A DNA stretch of 64,000 bases from Talpa occidentalis (GCF_014898055.3 NW_023604295.1:137484676-137548675), one strand, 5' to 3'. Counted from the first letter of the stretch, positions 23,701 to 35,591 are shown. The notes: generated by a model not told the origin, from the letters alone. Numbers and translations: made by a program.

Positions 23701-25811
23701 TCAGAAATCATTAAATATAAGTGCATGGAGAATACTGAAATTATATTTTGATATTCTTTAACTAACCTGTCTCTAAATTGCCTGATTTTTGTGTATTAAA
23801 AAGCAACTACTTACAGAGACAAACACTAAAATCATTTTATTTTCTGACATTCATGATTGATTTTTGCCTCAAACTTCTCTTCTTCTCACACATACACAAT
23901 GTATAGAAAAACAAGAAAATATTACTTTCTCAGCCTATAACATCAAAGGATAGGGTAAAATATCTAATTTAATGCAAGAATATCTTAATAATTTATATCT
24001 TTCCATTATTTTTACCAACCAAACAAAATAGTTGACTCTGAAACAGCAAATTTAATAACTTGTTTAGAAAATTACCAATATTTTAGCACTCTTTAGCATT
24101 TAACTTCTATTTCTAAGCAGTGTGAAAATAACAGAACCTCTCTACATTATGAATCAACATATCCAGGCCTTCCTGGTGGAGCAAGGGGTTAAGCACCCCA
24201 CTATAAAGCAATCTGCAACCTCTGCAGCAAGAGTTGGATCCCCGGCTGGCCAGGGAGCAACCCACATGGCGCAGCCGACCTTTCCTGACTTGCCCACTGC
24301 TCCCCTCAGCAGTGTACTTCAGTCAATCTGCCTGTTCTGTTCCCCACTCTGTCTCTGGAGAATCCTATCACCCCCCACATTTCTGGCCTGTACCCCAGCT
24401 CTTGTATGCATAAATAAATAAATCTTTAAAAAAAAAAAATCAACACAGCCAAAGTTAAAATAAAAATGATTCTTTAATTTAAAATAGAAGCAATTTACCA
24501 CTATGAAAAAAAATCCAAGTGTCATAAAAATAGGTATAATTGCACGGTAAACAATAAAGGAAGCACTTCTTTCAGAAATAACAATCTAGACTTAAACCTC
24601 AAATGAAGATTACATTGTGATTGTGTTCCAATAAGCATAGAAATAAACTTTTCTAAGTTCAAACACAGAAATACAAATTAAGTTTTCTGGAACTATAATA
24701 TGCAGAGAAACAATTACCATAAAGAATGAATCATTTTTAAAGTATTTTCACTTTCTCTGATATTAAAAAATAGCTAAAATGTGTCAATAAGTAAACACAG
24801 AGACATACTTCATTTGCAACCAATGAAAACAGTGTGATTTGGAGAATATTTACTGATTTTTTAAAATTCCCATTTCATATGGGAAGCATAATCCAAACCA
24901 GGGATGTAGACACTTTACAACTGGAATCAAAAATTCTCACTTCATAACTTATATTTTCAGAATAGACTAACAATTTGTAATTTATAATAAACATTGTTTT
25001 GTTTTGCGTAGAAAAACTGGGGTGCAGGCAAGAGCTATGGGGGGTGAGAGGATTCCCAGAGACAGGGTAGGGAGCAGAACAGGTGGATCTACTGAAATAC
25101 ACTGCTGAGGGGAGCAGCAAGCGAGACAGGAGAGGTCTGCTGTGCCATATGTGGGTCACCTCCCTGGTGGGGATCGAACTCCGGCCATAGAGGTGTTAAC
25201 ACTGAGACTTAACTCCTAGGCCACAAGGGAGGCCCTAAACACATCTTGATTGGCAAGCTCTCCTCCGATGGTGATGTCATGTTCTTTTACACTGTCCTTT
25301 CCTAACATCTAATTTGACTGTGGCAGCTATATTTTTCCAGATTTTTTTACACAAAACAACGCAAAGTATAAGCACAAGTTAAAAAGAAACATTTCAAAGT
25401 ACATATAAATCTATTATAAAGAGACTATTTAAGCATGATTATGTTAAGAGATACCTGACCCATGCTGTCAGGCTCAACTTACCCTTGCCAGAGAAGTTCA
25501 TCGTTAGCAAGGTCTTGCCAAACACACGAAGCTAAGCAGAGGTCAGTTGCATTCAGGTAGGACAAGATGGTAAAGCTTAGCTCGGGAGGCAACATTTCTA
25601 AGTTAATGAATCCTTCCTGTTCTTTAGATTTCCTTGCCTTTAAAAGATGGTATATATCAATGCCTCCTTGGACTTGTTTACGATGACTGCTGTTGGAAAT
25701 GTTGCTGGCAGCCATTCTCCTGCTCTGCTCTCTGCTGAGGTAGCCTTGCTCACTATAACCTTCTTGCTGTAGCTGCTGGTTTCTGGCCACTCTCCACAGC
25801 CCCTGACCCAT
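5589..25811 (-). CDS. FBXO8: FBXO8, F-box only protein 8 (five coding exons, 319 aa)
   Basis: Joining minus-strand segments 25811-25483, 22780-22654, 8259-8141, 7325-7129 and 5776-5589 gives 960 nt, 319 residues plus stop, equal to the usual length of the family. All junctions are GT-AG and every split codon rejoins correctly. Residues about 71-111 form an F-box (LPPELSFTILSYLNATDLCL), which binds SKP1 in an SCF ubiquitin ligase. Residues about 145-290 form a Sec7-like domain. Motif 1 (ALREFF...APEERGEY, 213-230) keeps the glutamate (E226) that aligns with the catalytic finger of Arf exchange factors. In motif 2 (SIDLTSP, 271-277) the usual Asn is Ser. From the literature, FBXO8 promotes ubiquitination of ARF6 and limits its activity. 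The start is the ATG at 25811, just after a good acceptor. It is divergent from CEP44 and shares its promoter. I identify it from recognised protein sequence with high confidence. Confidence 0.97.
5777..7128 (-). other. FBXO8: FBXO8 last intron
   Basis: A 1.35-kb AT-rich intron. I see no further exon, RNA gene or young repeat in it. The open frame at 5890-6192 on the plus strand shows no recognisable domain. Confidence 0.8.
7129..7325 (-). CDS. FBXO8: FBXO8 coding exon 5 (Sec7 motif 1)
   Basis: This 197-bp exon encodes the end of Arg192, residues 193-257 and the first base of Asp258. It contains the core ALREFFRHIHAPEERGEYLE, homologous to Sec7 motif 1, with E226 at the catalytic-glutamate position. 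The acceptor is TTTCTACTAG and the donor CCTG/GTAAGA. Confidence 0.96.
7550..7812 (-). mobile_element. tRNA-derived SINE, minus strand
   Basis: Reverse-complement head at 7790-7812 (TGCCACCAGGGAGGGCCCC on the plus strand), body and T-rich tail (TTTAAGATTTATTTATTT). A probable 14-bp target duplication with one mismatch lies at 7536-7549 and 7813-7826. It sits in FBXO8 intron 4 in the same orientation as the gene. Confidence 0.9.
8141..8259 (-). CDS. FBXO8: FBXO8 coding exon 4
   Basis: This 119-bp exon encodes residues 153-191 plus two bases of Arg192 (GVNYFMAKGILDDSPKEIAK onward). The acceptor is TTCTTCTCTTAG and the donor GAAAG/GTAAAA. It starts the Sec7-like domain, with the KGILDDSP stretch corresponding to the N-terminal helices of Sec7 proteins. 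Confidence 0.95.
10686..10784. repeat. Compound (GA)n-(TG)n microsatellite with G-rich end
   Basis: An imperfect GA/GAAA tract runs into TG repeats ending near 10,763. It is followed by two six-base G runs and a GGG (10,767-10,784). The whole is a purine tract, an alternating tract and a G-rich tract in series. Confidence 0.85.
11726..12000 (+). mobile_element. tRNA-derived SINE, first of a tandem pair
   Basis: Head GGGGGTCTCCCCTGGTGGC, B-box region, the CCAGCCAGGGAG variant of the linker, body and A-rich (AAATA)n tail. The tail runs directly into the next SINE at 12011. Confidence 0.9.
12011..12282 (+). mobile_element. tRNA-derived SINE, second of a tandem pair
   Basis: Head GGGCCTCCTTGGTGGTGCAG, the CCAGCCAGGGAG linker, the body, and a TAAATC plus A-rich tail with AAACAAACAAATC. 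It starts within or just after the tail of the previous copy in the same orientation. Confidence 0.9.
15545..15745 (-). mobile_element. MIR SINE fragment
   Basis: The stretch reading AGATGGAGAAAGTAAAGC, then AGAGAGGTTAAATAATCTGCCCA matches the reverse complement of the MIR core and 3' part. It is diverged, and its boundaries are approximate. Confidence 0.65.
16927..16942. repeat. Short (CA)n tract
   Basis: About eight CA units lie in FBXO8 intron 3. Confidence 0.8.
22654..22780 (-). CDS. FBXO8: FBXO8 coding exon 3
   Basis: This 127-bp exon encodes residues 110 (split Gly) to 152, beginning GLCKSTWGHCSIYNKNPPLG. The acceptor is CTCTTTTACAG and the donor GATGAG/GTAAGTG. It is the linker between the F-box and the Sec7 domain. 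It contains no ATG-initiated open frame of 60 codons, so it is visible only from its splice signals and the conserved protein. Confidence 0.95.
23060..23250 (-). mobile_element. MIR SINE fragment
   Basis: TTACTTAATCTTTACAACAA and later GAGTTGCCCAAGGTTACATG are the reverse complement of typical MIR phrases. The copy is strongly diverged. Confidence 0.6.
24166..24439 (+). mobile_element. tRNA-derived SINE, plus strand
   Basis: Head GGCCTTCCTGGTGGAGCAAG, CCCGGCTGGCCAGGGAG linker, body and (AAAT)n-poly-A tail. A diverged target duplication (ATCAACATATCCA and ATCAACACAGCCA) flanks it. Confidence 0.9.
24995..25235 (-). mobile_element. tRNA-derived SINE, minus strand
   Basis: The reverse-complement head (GGCCACAAGGGAGGCCC) is near 25,219-25,235, with body and T-rich tail to the left. 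It lies 250 bp from the first FBXO8 coding exon, in the same orientation as the gene. Confidence 0.88.
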
Positions 25812-25819
25812 CTGCAAGC
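25483..25819 (-). CDS. FBXO8: FBXO8 first coding exon (exon 2)
   Basis: The exon encodes residues 1-109 plus two bases of codon 110 and contains the start ATG (25811-25809) and the F-box. The upstream acceptor reads TTTCTCCCAG ending at 25820, leaving 8 untranslated bases before the ATG. A second AG directly before the ATG could be used instead. The donor is CAAGG/GTAAGT at 25482. The ATG has G at +4 but C at -3, so its context is only moderate. Confidence 0.95.
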
Positions 25820-26661
25820 CTGGGAGAAAGCCAGAAAGCAATAAGGTTACATTAATAAAGCAACCCATCTTTCCCAATGGTACAACAAATCTCTCAAGAA
25901 ACATTCATTTCCCAGAATTAAAATTCCTCTTTGAAGCATATTAAAAGGAGCAGTGCATTAAACAGAATAGTTGGAACATCCTAAATGCAAAACTTGGACA
26001 AAGTTTCAGAATTAATTAGTTTGATCATCACCTTTATTCCAGTGTGCTAGCTACTTTTAAAGTCCACAGGTGACATAATCATTTTTCACATGGTAAAGAT
26101 TTAAAAGTTACTCATGTCCTAAAGACTCTTACAAATTATAATTATGTGGACTTATGGGCCAGTATTAAATACGGCTCTGATCAGAGCACAAGACTTTAGT
26201 TAAAAGGCCTCTAGACCCTGGTTTTTATCACAACTCAGGCTAAGCTAAGCTAGACCCTTTTAACCAAACTCCCAGATGCATAACAGCTGTTAAACAGGCT
26301 TTTAGTTTAATTCTTGCCAGTCTACACTTATGTTGTAGACTGTAATAAAATGTAACATAGGCCCTGAAGTCTAATTCGGAAACCTTATAAATTAGACACC
26401 TAGAACTCCATGATAAATAGCTCAGTAATGACCATTGGTTTTGTTGCTTTGACTAAGAGACATATTTAGAGTAATTTTCCAATTCTTCCTCATACAGCCC
26501 TATGGACTGAACAGAGGTTCCTGGGAAAAGGCAGATAGAGAGTGTGTGTGTTGCTCCGTCTCTTCACCTCCAGGTGCCCCGCAACCTGAACAGGTCTGCA
26601 TTTGTCTGTTATAAACACTGGACTTCTTCACATACAAATATTTAGAAAACAAGTGACCTAG

Positions 26662-26942
26662 GGCCTCCCTGGTAGTGCAGCGGTTGAGCACTGGGTTGCA
26701 AAGCTGCCCGCAGCCTCTGCAGCACCGGTTTGATCCCCGGCTGCTCCCCGGCCATCAGAGGAGGGTCCCACATGGCACACAGACCTCTCCTGCCGCCCGC
26801 TGCTCCCCTCAGCAGTGTGCTTCTGTCCTTCTGCCTGTTCTGCTCCCCACTCTGGCTCTGGTGAATTCTCTCACCCTCCCGCGCTTCTGACTGTACCCAG
26901 TGCTTGTAGAAAATAAATAAATCTAAAAAAAAAAAAGAAAAA
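26662..26942 (+). mobile_element. tRNA-derived SINE, young-type copy
   Basis: Head GGGCCTCCCTGGTAGTGCAG, B box GGTTTGATCCC and the subfamily linker GGCTGCTCCCCGGCCATCAG. The tail is A-rich. An 18-bp target duplication with one mismatch (AGAAAACAAGTGACCTAG at 26,644-26,661) recurs at 26,943-26,960. Confidence 0.93.
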
Positions 26943-27677
26943 AGAAAACAATTGACCTAGACTTCCTATTTGATCTTGATTTTACATATGTAACTTTTCC
27001 TGAGCAAATAAATTCGTTGAGAAAATTTGTAACAGAATTGTAAACTAATACAAGTAATTACTTTGATTTACAAACAAAATTTTTTGTTTTATAAACCCAG
27101 GTTGACTACTAGTGTGTGTGTATTTAAAAACTGGCAAAAAGCTGCTACAATCATTAAATTGCATAGCATGACCTAGCTTTAAGTAAGATTTTGTTTTAAT
27201 GTGCTATTTATAATAAGGACTAACAAAAAACAAAGTAAAAAACAAATCACGGTTACCAGAAACATGAAAATTATCAGAAATAAATTGAAAGCATGATCCA
27301 TATGTGTTTACTAAGTTAGTCGCTGTTGTTAGGATAATGGTGAATATAACAGATCACTTTTTTATCAAAACATTCCAACTAATTTGTAACTCTTCCTCCT
27401 GAAAACAGACTGCTCGGATCCCAGCAGCTCAAGTTATAAAGGGGCAGAGGGCACAAAAAGAAGGGACGTATTAATGATTCTTAAATACGGAAATTTGTTT
27501 TTGCAAAGAAGCCACAGAAGATAAACTTTTCTTCCTATAACACAAACTAATTAATGGTATGTTCCTAGACTAGTGGTTAAGCTATTTAATTATTTTATTA
27601 TTTCTTGTCATAGAGTATTAAGAAAAGGAAAAGTTAAGTCATAAGTGGGGAAAATTTTTTTTAAAAAACACACATCA

Positions 27678-28020
27678 GGGCCTCCCCCGTGGTGCAGCGC
27701 AGCGGTTGAGCGCTGGGTTGCGAAGCTGCCCGCAGCCTCTGCAGCGCTGGTTCAATTCCTGGCTGCTCCCTGGCCACCGGAGGAGGGACCCACATGGCGC
27801 GCAGACCTCTCCTGCCGCCCGCTGCTCCCCTCAGCAGTGTACTTCTGTCCTTCTGCCTGCTCTTCTCCCCGCTCTGGCTCTGGTAAATTCTCTCACCCTC
27901 CCGCGCTTCTGACTGTACCCAGTGCATGTATTAACAAAACAAACAAATAAATAAATAAAATAAAATAAAAGCATGCCTATATAAAAATAAAAAAAAATAA
28001 AAAAAATTTAAAAAAATAAA
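27678..28020 (+). mobile_element. tRNA-derived SINE with long A-rich tail
   Basis: Head GGGCCTCCCCCGTGGTGCAG, B box GGTTCAATTCC and the CTGCTCCCTGGCCACCGGAG linker. The body ends near 27,940 and is followed by about 80 bp of AAATA/AAAAT tail. ACACATCA flanks both ends. Confidence 0.92.
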
Positions 28021-28039
28021 AAAAAAAAACACATCAGAT

Positions 28040-28720
28040 AAAGGACTAGTTAGCCAAAATATACAAAGAATTCTTAAAATTTAACAATAAGCAAACAACC
28101 CACTTAAAAAAAAAAAAAATCAGGTGATCTGAAGAGACACCTCACCAGAAAAGATATATAGACAGAAAATAAGAATATGATAAGATGCTTTGTACATCAG
28201 GGCATTAGAGAATCACAAATTACAATGATATACTACTACACTTCTATCAAAATGGCTGAAATCCAAAACTTTGACAACACCCTTCTGGCAAGGGTGTGGG
28301 AACACAAAATGATACCCACTTTGCAAGACAGTTTGGGAGTTTCCTATTACAAAGCAAAACACACTTTTGTTCTATCACCCAGCATTCATGCTCCCTGGTA
28401 TTTATCCAAATAAGTCAAAAACTTAAAAACCTATATGCATAGTTTATAGTAGCTTTAATCATAATTATCAATATTTGTAAATAACCAATATTTTCTTTAG
28501 TAGGTGAACAGATGAACTGTGGTATATCCATACAATAGATTTAGTTTTAAAAAGAAATGAGCTATAAAGACACAGAGGAACTTTTAATGCATATTACTAA
28601 GAGAAAGCAGCCAATCTGAAAAGGTCACATAATGTATCTAACTCCAACTATATGACATTCTGGGAAAGGCAAAATTACAGAGACCAAAAATAATTAAAAC
28701 AGAAAAAAAAATACGGAAAA
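28040..28720 (+). mobile_element. Old L1 fragment (ORF2 3' region)
   Basis: Diverged phrases of L1 ORF2 are visible on the plus strand (AATCACAAATTACAATGATA for the IREMQIK...RY region; GGCAAGGGTGTGGGAACAC; GTGGTATATCCATACAAT). The frames are broken throughout. It is much older than the copy at 34,604. Confidence 0.75.
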
Positions 28721-29654
28721 AAAAAATTGTAAGGAGTTTTATGTTTGATTAATGTTTAAATGTGCCATGTTGCATTATAAGTACAAGTTTTGACCAAAGT
28801 ATAACATTTTCAGACTCACAGTCAGAAAGGAAGGTATTTTATTTTCACATGGCTAATTCTGTTAAACTTAGCAAGCAAATATCCAGGGATCACACTGATT
28901 ACTTAGCTCATTTTGCATTAACTGTTGTCATTTTAGACAATTAAATTATTCTTCTCTTTTGTTTTTGTGCAACTTAAAGGTAGATAATCAAAATGGTAAC
29001 TACGGTATTTGATGTCTTGACACTTTTATGGCATTTATTATCAATTTCTTTGTATTTTCACTACTGCATCTTTCCAGTGGCATATGGTTAGGCATCTGTT
29101 GTTACTCTCCAGGATGTTGCTAGGGAACCCGGAATCAGGGTGATTTCTCTGGCTCTGGACTTTAATGGGGATCACTTAAACTGAGAGCACTGGTTAATGT
29201 GATTCAAAAGGCATCCAGAAGGCAGAAAGAGGTAAAGCCAATAGTTGGTTCTTAAGGAAAAAAAAAAAAGAAAGCAAATAATCCAAACTTGATGGGGAGG
29301 ATAGAGGCTGAAGCTCAGGTACACATAATTCAGACAAAGAGAACCACAAGATTATGCCTCATTTTAAAATTTCCCTACAGATAAATAATAGTACAAATTG
29401 CTCTTTGGAGACTTCCTTTTCCCTTTGAAGCAGTTACTGATAATGGGTAAGAACCCAGTATGACAAATCACTTGAGGAAGATTAATATCATAAGCTTATC
29501 CTTTGGAGTAAAGCAAGGGTCTCCTTAATGTTCCCTCACCACTCCCAATCTTCCCTGGGGAAACAGGGGGGTAAATTGTAGGCGGAACTGTCGGAAAATT
29601 GATAAAATTCTCAGAACATCCACTGCAGAAGCTGTGAAGTCAGTCATGAGGCCT

Positions 29655-29860
29655 GGAAGCATAGTGCTGTGGACTCTGAAATCAGACGGACTTGAGTTTA
29701 CATCTGGGCTCTATAGGGGGGATTTGCTTGACTACTCTAAGTTTTCGTTTCTTCATATATAATATGAAAATACAATAATGAAAATACCTTTAGCTCAACA
29801 GCCTGTTGTATTAAATAATGCACATAAAATCTATTACAAAGCTAATAATCAATAAAATGA
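29655..29860 (+). mobile_element. MIR SINE fragment
   Basis: AGTGCTGTGGACTCTGAAAT and the following CTTGAGTTTACATCTGGGCTC match the MIR core in plus orientation. A degraded 3' part continues to about 29,860. Confidence 0.65.
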
Positions 29861-30654
29861 TAGCCATTAGTTTATTTTGACAAAATTATATTTTCCTAAT
29901 GTGGAAATGATGCGCACCCTGGCAAAGCCTATTTAATGATACTTCAATCGTCCTGATGTTCTGCCTGCTGAAGAAACTCATCTTTCTTGTGGATGATGGC
30001 TTCCTAAGATTTAGTTATCTGGTATTTCATTCATGATTATTTGTTTTCCATAAATGCTGTTCTTTTATATGCATGTTCTGACCAAACCAAACCAAGCCAA
30101 AAAAAAAGCCTATGCTATATTTCACAAAAAATTTCAAAACTCAGAATGCCTCGTAATAGTGCCAGTAGCAAGGCATGAAATAAGTTCTTGCGTTATCATT
30201 CGCAATCTGTCAACATCTAGCTCTAAAGGAGATATTAAATATGATTCAGTTTCATCATGGGTTCTTGCATGGTTTCAAATTCTTGCAAATGGGCATTCAA
30301 ACCCGTCAAAAACAGATTTCAAAATACAAACTTTTTAATCTTAAAGTTTTACAAGATCTTGGTATGTTTTCCAACACTAAAACAATACTATAAAAACATA
30401 CCATGCTCCATCATTTGGGCAAAAAAATTAAGCTGCATGATGAAATCACTGAATATGTAGCTTCAAATTGAAAACAAAATATAAAAGTTTTTGCATTTGA
30501 AATAACTAGTTTTGATGTAAATATGAATTTTGGGATAAAAGTATTACTGATATTTGCTATTTGATCAGTAGAGGAAAAATCATTATTTCTTGGAAATAGC
30601 ATTTATTCTCCTAAGAGAATAATTAATCTACTTCATGTAAAATAAAATAAATAC

Positions 30655-31020
30655 AATCAATTCTTGCGATTTACAGTAATGATGTTCTATAAAGTCACAG
30701 TAAACAGTGAATCAGTGAGTACTGAGCCACAAGGGGAAATACAGGATTAGGTCCCTGTAAGCTTCTGGTCACATTTTTGCCAATTGATGAGTACATAATC
30801 ACGTTTTATGTGTGCTTCTGCTTAAAGACACCTTATTTAATATATACTGCTAGTTCACTGACACTGACCTCACCAATCCTGAATGATGCTTACTGTACAC
30901 ACCTAGTCGCGTATCTGTGAAGAACCCCACAGTCTTCTTGCACTTACTAGACAGCACTTCAGCACTAAGCTTGGGGCCATTTAAGCAGAAAAATCACCAA
31001 CAATAATCATAAAAAGTATG
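30655..31020 (+). mobile_element. Ancient dispersed repeat (DNA-transposon-like)
   Basis: The segment from TTCTTGCGATTTACAG to AAGCAGAAAAATCACCAAC resembles a repeat I have seen at many places in mammalian genomes. I cannot assign its family from the sequence alone. Confidence 0.4.
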
Positions 31021-32889
31021 GAAAACGTTTATAAACTAAATAGACAATGAAAGGACACTTGTTTATAACATGAGAGCTAAGACAAGAAGGAGAGAATGGA
31101 CTTGCTCCACTCCAGTAGGGAAACTGTGCCTCCACAGACTTTTTTGCTTTGCACAAGTCTGAAAATGACCATAAAAGTGCCAGGGTATTGACTTGGGGGA
31201 TACAGATGAATTTCAGTGAGCAGTTAATTTTACAAATACAAAATGTAAAAATAATGAGTCCTGAATATAAATTAATACAATTTAACATGCCCCATGCCTT
31301 TTCTTCCACTCTTTGATTTATTTTGTTTATCTTCTTTATCATGGTCAGAGGATCTATAAAATTCTTTCTAAAGTAGCTTCAAAGTCAAATCAAAGATATT
31401 TTCTCCTGGTCTCCAGAAGCAGAAACTGTAGTTCATTATTTATCATCTGAGAGAAATAAACAAAATTTTCATAATTATTTATACCACAAAGGAAAAAGTA
31501 TACTAACAATAGATTCTACAGATGATTTAAATGTTGAAATTCTTCTTTTCAGAAGAAAAATATTGGGTGGAGGGCAGAGAAGTCAAGGCAAACAGGATGA
31601 TATTTACTCCTTATTTGTCCATGCTATAAAAATGCTACTCAACCACAGATTTAGATATAACTTAGTAAATGGAAATTTACACTTTACAGAGAATGATTAG
31701 TACAAAATACATCTTGGAATCCCTTTGTAAACTGGATAAAGAATAGAAGCAACGGTCAAATAGGCAAATGAACACTATTCAAGATTTTCTATTTTTCTAG
31801 AATTATGCAAACAGGTATCAATTTAATTAATCCTGAACATTTTGATACAGTAGTCAAGTAATGCTCCTTGAATCTTAGAGATATCACATACTATTTTAAG
31901 GGCAAAATATTTATGTTCAACTCTGCACTATTTGCAAATGCACTCATGGGGCATGCTAATGGGAGCGGACTCAGAGCCTGGCACTGACTATTCAACAGAG
32001 ACTGGTAAGCAAACTGAATGGTTTGGAACACTCACTGGTCCTGGGGATAAATGTGCCCTATCAGCTGAGAGTTAGTTTATTCATTTAATTTCACACACAT
32101 ACAGAATTTCATTTTGGTGCTTACTGTCATATTTTACTTAACTTCTGTTCAAATGTAACTTTCTGTTCCTAAAGTCCCACGCTGCCATGGCATGGTGGCT
32201 GCTGTGATGACATAAATAGAAACTAACATAATTTTAGGAAGATTCCAACAATCTTTAAATATAACAAAGTCCTTGGAGATTATTTACCAAGAAGCATGCA
32301 TTAGCCTTCTAGCTTAGCTAAAGATACCCCTATGGAGCAAACAGCCAGTATCACCTGTAGATGATCTGTACTACCTGTACGAGACAGTATTTCAGACATG
32401 ATAAAACAGGTGTTATGCATATGGTGTTTTTCCTTCCAAGAAAAGCTCTCCTGGCATTAAATTGCTTAATTTTAATGTTCTAAATGCAAATTATTTGAGT
32501 CCATGTCAACATGGTTTTGGGACTAAGTTTCAAGCCAGGATCTGGATAAAAATAAATGTAGGGTACCATCTTATTATCATGATTGTTATTTATAAGCTAG
32601 CAGCTGGAGAGCACATAGAACATACTTTTTAATTACAAAAAGAAATGAATACATCAGACAGCATTTAACCAAATGATCAAAATTAACATTTATAAGAGAC
32701 ACATGGATATCATGTGCCTCTGATATGACAGCCAAGGACACAGCATCAAATACAGTATTCCAGCCAAAAATGTAAAACCTGAATCTGATCAGGAGGGATA
32801 TGGGAGAAACCAAATGCAGTGTGTCAATAGATTTTTTTCCCTTCAAAATGCTAATAAATACTGACTGTGCCAAGGGCTATTTAAGTTTA

Positions 32890-33065
32890 TATATATGATT
32901 TCATTTTAATCCTCACAACCACCCTAATTGATGAATATTACTATACTAATTTTTTATTCAAGGACTGGTGAGCCAGAGAGATAAGCAGCTGTGTGTGATC
33001 TCTCACAGTTGGCAGATGGAAACTCTGGGATTCAAATTCAGGTCTAAGCAAGTCCAAAGCTTTTT
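32890..33065 (-). mobile_element. MIR SINE fragment
   Basis: TTTTAATCCTCACAACCACC, then GCAGATGGAAACTCTGGGAT, match a diverged MIR read on the minus strand. Confidence 0.55.
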
Positions 33066-33294
33066 TATTCTTTCTTTTTTCTCAAAGCTTTTATTCTTAA
33101 CCACCAAACCTCATGCCAGGGTTGTCAGAGTCCACGGATGGCGAAGGCGTCTACCATCTGTTTCTTCATCACTGGCTCCCATCTTGTACCTCTCTCACCC
33201 TTTATTACCGTCACTGCTGTTCTCAGCTGCAGCTTCTCTTTGAGGCTACTGTTCTTCCAGAAAGCACATAGGCTTTATTAAAAAAAAAATTGGA

Positions 33295-33460
33295 TTCAAA
33301 ATCCAAAACACAATCTGATTTGCCTGTAGTCTGTGGTCCTCACTTTTCTCATCAGTAAAATAATGGATGATTCTTCTCCCATGAAATTTAGGGGGGATAA
33401 CATTTAAGAACCTAGCCCACAGTAGGTAATTTCCAATAAAAGTAGTTCTACATTCATTCC
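33295..33460 (+). mobile_element. MIR SINE fragment
   Basis: CTCACTTTTCTCATCAGTAA and the following TAACATTTAAGAACCTAGCCC, then CACAGTAGGTAATTTCCAAT, fit the 3' half of MIR or L2 in plus orientation. Weakly preserved. Confidence 0.45.
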
Positions 33461-34128
33461 TTCTAGTCCCCTTTAAATGAGGACTCTAACTTTGGTTCTT
33501 CCATTTCAGAGAAGCCCTGATTATTTTGTATTTAAATACAAAAATAGTATTTGTATGACCGAGTAGCCATTATTTTGATTCTAAATTTTTTATGATTAGT
33601 GAAATTTGGAGTGATGCCATTTACCTTTGCTAGGAAGAAAAAAAAAAACTAGTAAATATATAAAGTTAGTTAAAAGTGGACTCCGCTTAGACTGATACAT
33701 GAAATATAAAAACAGAGTTTGGCAAATAAGATCAAGTCACTGATCAGTGATAACAGAAATATTTTTTACTACCAATATGTCTCTAGAGATGAAGATTTCA
33801 AGATTTCATGGATTTCATGGGACGACCCATCATGTCAAAGGTCCCTTTGGTAGTATCGCAAAATTAAATTTGCCCATTAATAAAAAAAAAAAATTCTACT
33901 GAAGGTCTTTCTAGCTTTTAAGAATTAATTTCTAGTTTTATTATGGGATACATAATGTTTGCTTGAGAGAAATGTATAGGTTTTTTTTATTGACATTTCT
34001 ACTCTGCAGTAAGAACTTAAATGTTGAAACTCCAATTATGCTATATATTATGTGATCTTTAGACATTTCAAGTAAGCTTTCTAAGCTTCTGTTTCCTATA
34101 AATGGGGCAAGCAAACCTATCTATTTTA

Positions 34129-34387
34129 TTTTTTTAAAAAGATTTATTTATTATTTATTTATATAAGCACTGGGTACAGTCAGAAGTGCAGGAAGGTGAG
34201 AGAATCCACCAGAGCCAGAGCAGAGAGCAGAACAGGCAGAGTGAGGAAGTATACTGCTGAGGGGCAGGAGGCAGCAGGAGAGGTCTCCGTGCCATGTAGG
34301 ACCCTCGCCCGGTGGCCGGGGATCGAACCAGCGCTGCGGGTAGCTTCGCAACCCAGCACTTAACCACTGCGCCACCAGGGAGGCCCC
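34129..34387 (-). mobile_element. tRNA-derived SINE with perfect 16-bp target duplication
   Basis: Reverse-complement head at 34,365-34,387 (GCGCCACCAGGGAGGCCCC), B box and body, and T-rich tail. AAACCTATCTATTTTA occurs exactly at 34,113-34,128 and 34,388-34,403, so the insertion is recent. Confidence 0.95.
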
Positions 34388-34603
34388 AAACCTATCTATT
34401 TTAAAAGAGTCTATGAACTTTAACTAAGATAATATTTAAAAAAGCATCTTTTAATTGGTAAAGCAGTATGTAGGCTTTGCTTACATTTCTTTTTTTTCTA
34501 AATGCAAAAATTGGAGATACTCTAATCTTTTTCTGACATGATTTTGGATGTAGTTTTCTCATTTTAAAAAATAGTACAGTTTTAGTTTAAATGAACCTGT
34601 TAT

Positions 34604-35591
34604 GAGAGACACCCCACTAATTGGGAAAAAATCTTTGCACTCCAGTCAACTGATAAGGGACTGATCACAAAGATATACAAAGAACTCACAAGGCTCAACA
34701 AAAACAAAATAAACAATCCGGTCAAGAAATGGGCAGAAGAACTTAAAAGACATTTCTCCAAAGAGGAAATACAAATGGCCAACAAGCATATGAAAAAATA
34801 CTCAACATCCCTTATAATCAGGGAAATGCAAATCAAAACCACACTGAGATACCACCTTACACTAGTAAGAATGGCACATATCAAAAACACAAGAAACAAA
34901 TGTTGGCGAGGATGTGGTGAAAAAGGAACTCTCCTGCACTGCTGGTGGGAGTGCAAACTGGTTCAACCACCATGGAAAGCTGTGTGGCGGTTCCTCAGTC
35001 TACTAAAAATGGAGCTACCATATGACTGGGCGATTCCACTCTTAGGGATCTACCCAAAGGAAACAAAAACATGGATCAAAAACATGGATTCTATTTACAA
35101 TAGGCAAAACCTGGAAACCACACAAATACCCCAAAATAGAAGACTGGATCAAGAAGATGTGGCATATATACACAATGGAATATTATTCAGCAATCAAAAA
35201 AGATAAACTCATGCCATTCGCAGGAACGTGGATGGAACTAGAAGGAATTATGCTCAGTGAAATAAGCCAGAAGGAAAAAGAAAAATATCAGATGGTTTCA
35301 CTTATAGCAGGAACCAAATAAGACATCAGTGTAAAAAAATAATAACAGTACAAAACACAACAAAGCAAAAATAGACAATTATAAATCAGAGACATCCTGC
35401 AGGGGAGGAGGAGGGAGAGGGATCAGCGGGAGGAAAGGAGGTGCACAGGGGACTAAGGTGAGGGTGCACGGGTGCATCAGGGAAGGAAATTCTATGGGGA
35501 CTACACCTGAGGGGGTGGGGAGATGCAAATATTGTTTAAAAATGAATAATGATGTAAAAAACAAAAAAAAATTAAAAAAATTAAAAAAAAA
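34604..35591 (+). mobile_element. Young 5'-truncated L1 (ORF2 C-terminus and 3' UTR)
   Basis: The plus strand begins inside L1 ORF2 and encodes its C-terminal region ([32 protein letters not shown]), with a frame change further on. A G-rich 3' UTR of about 200 bp (near 35,395-35,530) and an A-rich tail follow. A perfect 16-bp target duplication (TAAATGAACCTGTTAT) flanks it at 34,588-34,603 and 35,592-35,607. Only the last kilobase is present, so it cannot move by itself. Confidence 0.95.

Larger units (their letters stand above)
22781..25482 (-). other. FBXO8: FBXO8 intron 2
   Basis: A 2.7-kb AT-rich intron holding a diverged MIR-like segment (about 23,060-23,250) and two SINEs (24,166-24,439 plus; about 24,995-25,235 minus). 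Nothing else is recognised. Confidence 0.8.

Noticed and set aside
25812..25904. Upstream extension of the FBXO8 frame starting MFLERFVVP
   Set aside because: It reads through the intron acceptor. The conserved protein starts at MGQGLWRV.
34775..35206. 143-codon open frame as a possible host gene
   Set aside because: Its translation is the L1 ORF2 C-terminus ([14 protein letters not shown]), and it lies inside an L1 with target duplications.
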